A stretch of DNA of 64,000 nucleotides, from contig NC_135073.1 of NCBI RefSeq assembly GCF_051401765.1, positions 5,456,001 through 5,520,000 on the forward strand, in the 5' to 3' direction. The translations under genes were made by a program, and so were the position numbers. Under the pieces are notes generated by a model. That model saw only the letters and a program-made list of their open reading frames with translations, was not told where the DNA came from and did not search any database. Within the stretch, counting starts at the first letter, position 1; each line of letters starts with the position of its first letter. This stretch comes from Calliopsis andreniformis. Lineage: Eukaryota; Arthropoda; Insecta; Hymenoptera; Andrenidae. This document shows, in pieces, positions 61,051-64,000 of this stretch.

Positions 61051-64000
61051 AGCTGCCAACGCAGTCGATCTTCGATCTTCGACCGTGTTCTCGTGAACAC
61101 CAGTTGACTGTAGCTGCGTACTGGCTGCTCGCAATATGCATATTCTATATATTTGTATACTTGTGTATATCCCATACATCATTATCACATGTAGAAACTC
61201 GAGATAATTTTCATTTACTTGTAAATAAATAAAACATAGACACAGAAATACCTAGTTTTAAACAAATAGTGTCAAATACACAACGCTTTTATCATTTCTT
61301 TAAAAAAATCTAACCACTCCCAAGGGAATGGTCGGGTCCAGTTGCAGAAACCCTTCTCTACACTTTTAACTAATTTCTCCAAGCACAAAAACTCTGTCAA
61401 TTTTCCTGTAAAATGACCATTTAAACTAACCGACACTTCGAATCCACAGCAGCCGAAAGATCTATTGTGACCGCACGAATGTTGGGAAATAAATTTGAAG
61501 GCTGGAACGCAGAGAACTTTCAGCGATGACGTTCGGTTCTGTCGGCTCGGCCACCCTCCGATGAACTCCGATGATGAACTACAGCCAGCAGTATCGGTAG
61601 ATTTGTTTCGTGTCACTTGCCAGGTGTACGGTCGAGAGTCGAGAGGCTCCCTTGTCGTATCATCGGGAGTTGTTTCACATACACGCGCGGCCGCATACCG
61701 AAAAAGAATCCACGCGAATCAGCGAGGGTGACGCGGCTAGAACCGCGAAGAGGGAAGCTGGTCAGAGCGAGACAGAGCCTGGATCGGTCAAAATCAAGCG
61801 AAAACGATTCTACATCGGTCCCCCTATCTCTCTGTCTTTCCTTCTCCCTCTCTGTTCCTCGTCTGGCGTGCAACATAAAGTTGACATAGTCGTTGTTTAC
61901 ACGTTGTCCACGCATGGACGTGGCCTGCTATCGACAGCTTCGCGCCGCGGCGCGTTCTCGAAATGAATTATTTCATCAGCGGCGCGATGACGAACGGGAA
62001 AAATGGGGGTTGGGACGAAATATCGGGTACGGTCTCTCTCGTCGAAGGAAAATATTGTCGGTGACACCACCCCCTCTTACAGAAACGAGGGTTGAAATGC
62101 CGCGGTGTTATTGCGCGGGACTGGGCAAACGAAACTGCGATTCGTACGGCCGACAATCGTGCTGACTGGATAATGTATCGCGCGAATTGCCACTCTGAAA
62201 TGGATCCGCGCATTGTACGCACCGCCCAGTATACATAATAATTGTGCCGAGCTCGCGTGCAAGGTTCAGGGTGTGTCATTTGCGCGGAACGGAGAATGAG
62301 GTGATTACAGTTTCGAGCGTTGCCTCTAGTTCCGAGGGTGAGGGACACTGACCCAAATTATTTTTTTAGTGATTTTTAAGAGGTTAAAGATATCTCTCCT
62401 ATGAGAGCACAGTGTACTCCTTTCTGGTCGATTTAGTAGATAGGTTTTCCCTCATTTCTACTTTTTTGTGTTCGATCTGAAATACAATAACTATATGTAT
62501 TTACCCATTTGTGCATTATTGTATTGCAGGTCAATAGTAGATATTTTTTTATAAGAACAACTTCTATTGGTTTGAGCACAATTCACGGGTAAATTTTAGG
62601 ATGTTAGAGCTCAGCTGATCTGAGTAACTGTATATTAACTGGTGTATAGTGGGAGCTCGGTGAATTGCATTAACTGATTACTGACTGTTATAGAATAATT
62701 GACAAAAACAGTTTTTCACACTAATTTTCAATTTCATTCATCGTGTCAAACATATCATAACTTAGTTTCAATAAAAAAAATATCAATTTTCCACTGAATA
62801 TATTAGTCCATGAAACACAGCTTATGAAAGGTAACGCTAAAGCAAATCCGCTATTACAGCGAGGTACACATGGCGTGCCACCGTTCATATGGCGCACAAC
62901 CATGGAAAGATTAAATTTATAATACCCCAGTGAACGCAGATTACTCGATTTTATTTCAAATTAAGTAGCGCTGCTAATAGCTTCTCACCTCCCCCCCTCA
63001 GGATATTTAAAACCATCATTTGCAATCGATACTAAACACTTCGTTTACCGTGATAACGCACGACCATTTCCCCGCGAACGCATTTCCCAATATTTCCATA
63101 GACGTACACGTCCTCCATGGTAGCTGAAGAATTTTCAAAAGCGGATCTTCCTGATATTCGACGGAACAGTTCGCTGCTCGAGCATATGCTCCGGCCGTTA
63201 ATAAATTCTACATGCTCGTGTAACCCGACGAAATGACTTTAATTAAAAATATAGGCGAGCAGTGAATTTTTGTCGAAATAACATTGAAAAGGAAAGGTAT
63301 ATGCGAGCAGCGGCAGCATGTCGAGGTCCGTTCCGTTTTTTTTTACCCTCCCCTTCCCCTTCCCTCCTTTCCCCACCACTTTGGCTGTGGGTGAGGAGGG
63401 AACGAGGAGCGATTTTCGTGAATGCCGCGAACGCTGGTCTAAAAAGAAAGTCTCGGTCCCGTATTCACGTTCATTACCTATATTTTTCTGTCTTATGCGG
63501 CTCGTTAAACGCGACGCGCTCAATACGAAAACGCCGGCGTCAGCCAGCGTTCCGCTGCTCCTGGATTTTCATATTTCACTTCAATCTCCACTTCAGCTGC
63601 TCAACACGCGCGCACACCCATACGTACCCGGGGAAAGGTCGGACACTCGTGGGGAATTCATAGGACTGGGCGACGAGGAGGGGGACAGGGGGGTGGAATT
63701 TACATCTGCCGCTGGACCGTTAGATGGCTCTTCTACGCGAAAATTATTTAGTGCTAATTATCATCGGGGTGCCGTCCTGACTACTTGTTCGCCTGCTGCT
63801 AGAGTTTTTCAAATATTTCTGGATTACTGTCCTCGCTCCACGTTTTACTGCCCATTAAAATGAAAAGGGATTAATTGTACGTTATTAACTGTACGTTTAT
63901 TGGCTGCTACGATTCAATGGATCCGTGATTCATTGTAGGCAAAAACTGTTTTTGCCTTATTTCAATTATGTTATCAGTTTCATGAAACTGAATTGCAAAG

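Larger units (their letters stand above)
58875..64000. other. Non-coding; islands at ~59110-59640, 61480-62350 and 63000-63860
   Basis: The 61480-62350 and 63300-63860 islands are open on several frames at once (up to 181 codons), with proline/serine/phenylalanine skew from pyrimidine runs. That argues against coding. 59650-60520 and 62380-62980 are AT-rich. TATAGTGGGAGCTCGGTGAA near 62647 may be a worn pogo-like end. Confidence 0.5.

Noticed and set aside
63318..63863. 181-codon open frame, the longest apart from the zinc-finger exon
   Set aside because: The translation begins with pyrimidine-tract Phe/Pro/Ser runs, other frames of the same island are open too, and no domain or splice structure is recognisable.

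Overview
This is eukaryotic nuclear DNA, most likely from an insect, and I would guess a hymenopteran (bee, wasp or ant). The reasons are a short-intron gene with GT-AG splicing, AT-rich sequence broken by CpG-containing GC-rich islands, and several small DNA-transposon remnants of types common in insects (TTAA-flanked piggyBac-like, TA-flanked pogo/Tigger-like, and elements with CAGGGTGT or CAGGGTAT ends). The species assignment is inference; no sequence search was possible. No prokaryotic operon, CRISPR array, rRNA, convincing tRNA or recognisable microRNA was seen.

Only one protein-coding gene can be supported: a three-exon C2H2 zinc-finger gene on the + strand (24770-25036, 25892-26014, 26089-26790). 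It encodes 363 residues, with an acidic/polar N-terminal half and five C-terminal fingers, the first of which lacks its last zinc ligand. All introns are phase 0. A probable non-coding leader exon ends near 23974. The gene sits alone between about 24 kb (left) and 37 kb (right) of non-coding DNA.

The non-coding DNA alternates in a fairly regular way. Blocks of 300-1000 bases that are GC-rich and CpG-rich, often with homeodomain-type TAAT cores, are separated by AT-rich spacers of about 0.5-2 kb. This looks like a developmental regulatory landscape or gene desert. Most long open frames in the window are chance openings in these islands.

The clearest extra structure lies in the 44.4-52.9 kb stretch, which is dense in small repeats and mobile-element remnants. 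It holds a 92-bp tandem duplication (44698-44872), a fold-back element (about 45620-45975), a 262-bp piggyBac-like MITE (48300-48561) and a 714-bp hairpin element whose ends carry TTAA duplications and whose arms run about 290 bases each (52101-52814). A 79-bp TTAA-flanked mini-element follows 21 bases beyond the hairpin's end. Other items of note are a degenerate tandem duplication with a period of about 240-275 bases (3690-4226), an AAATATTCAAAT-type minisatellite (58641-58874), a pogo/Tigger-like MITE (35153-35356), and single-site candidates such as an RFX X-box match (17404-17417).
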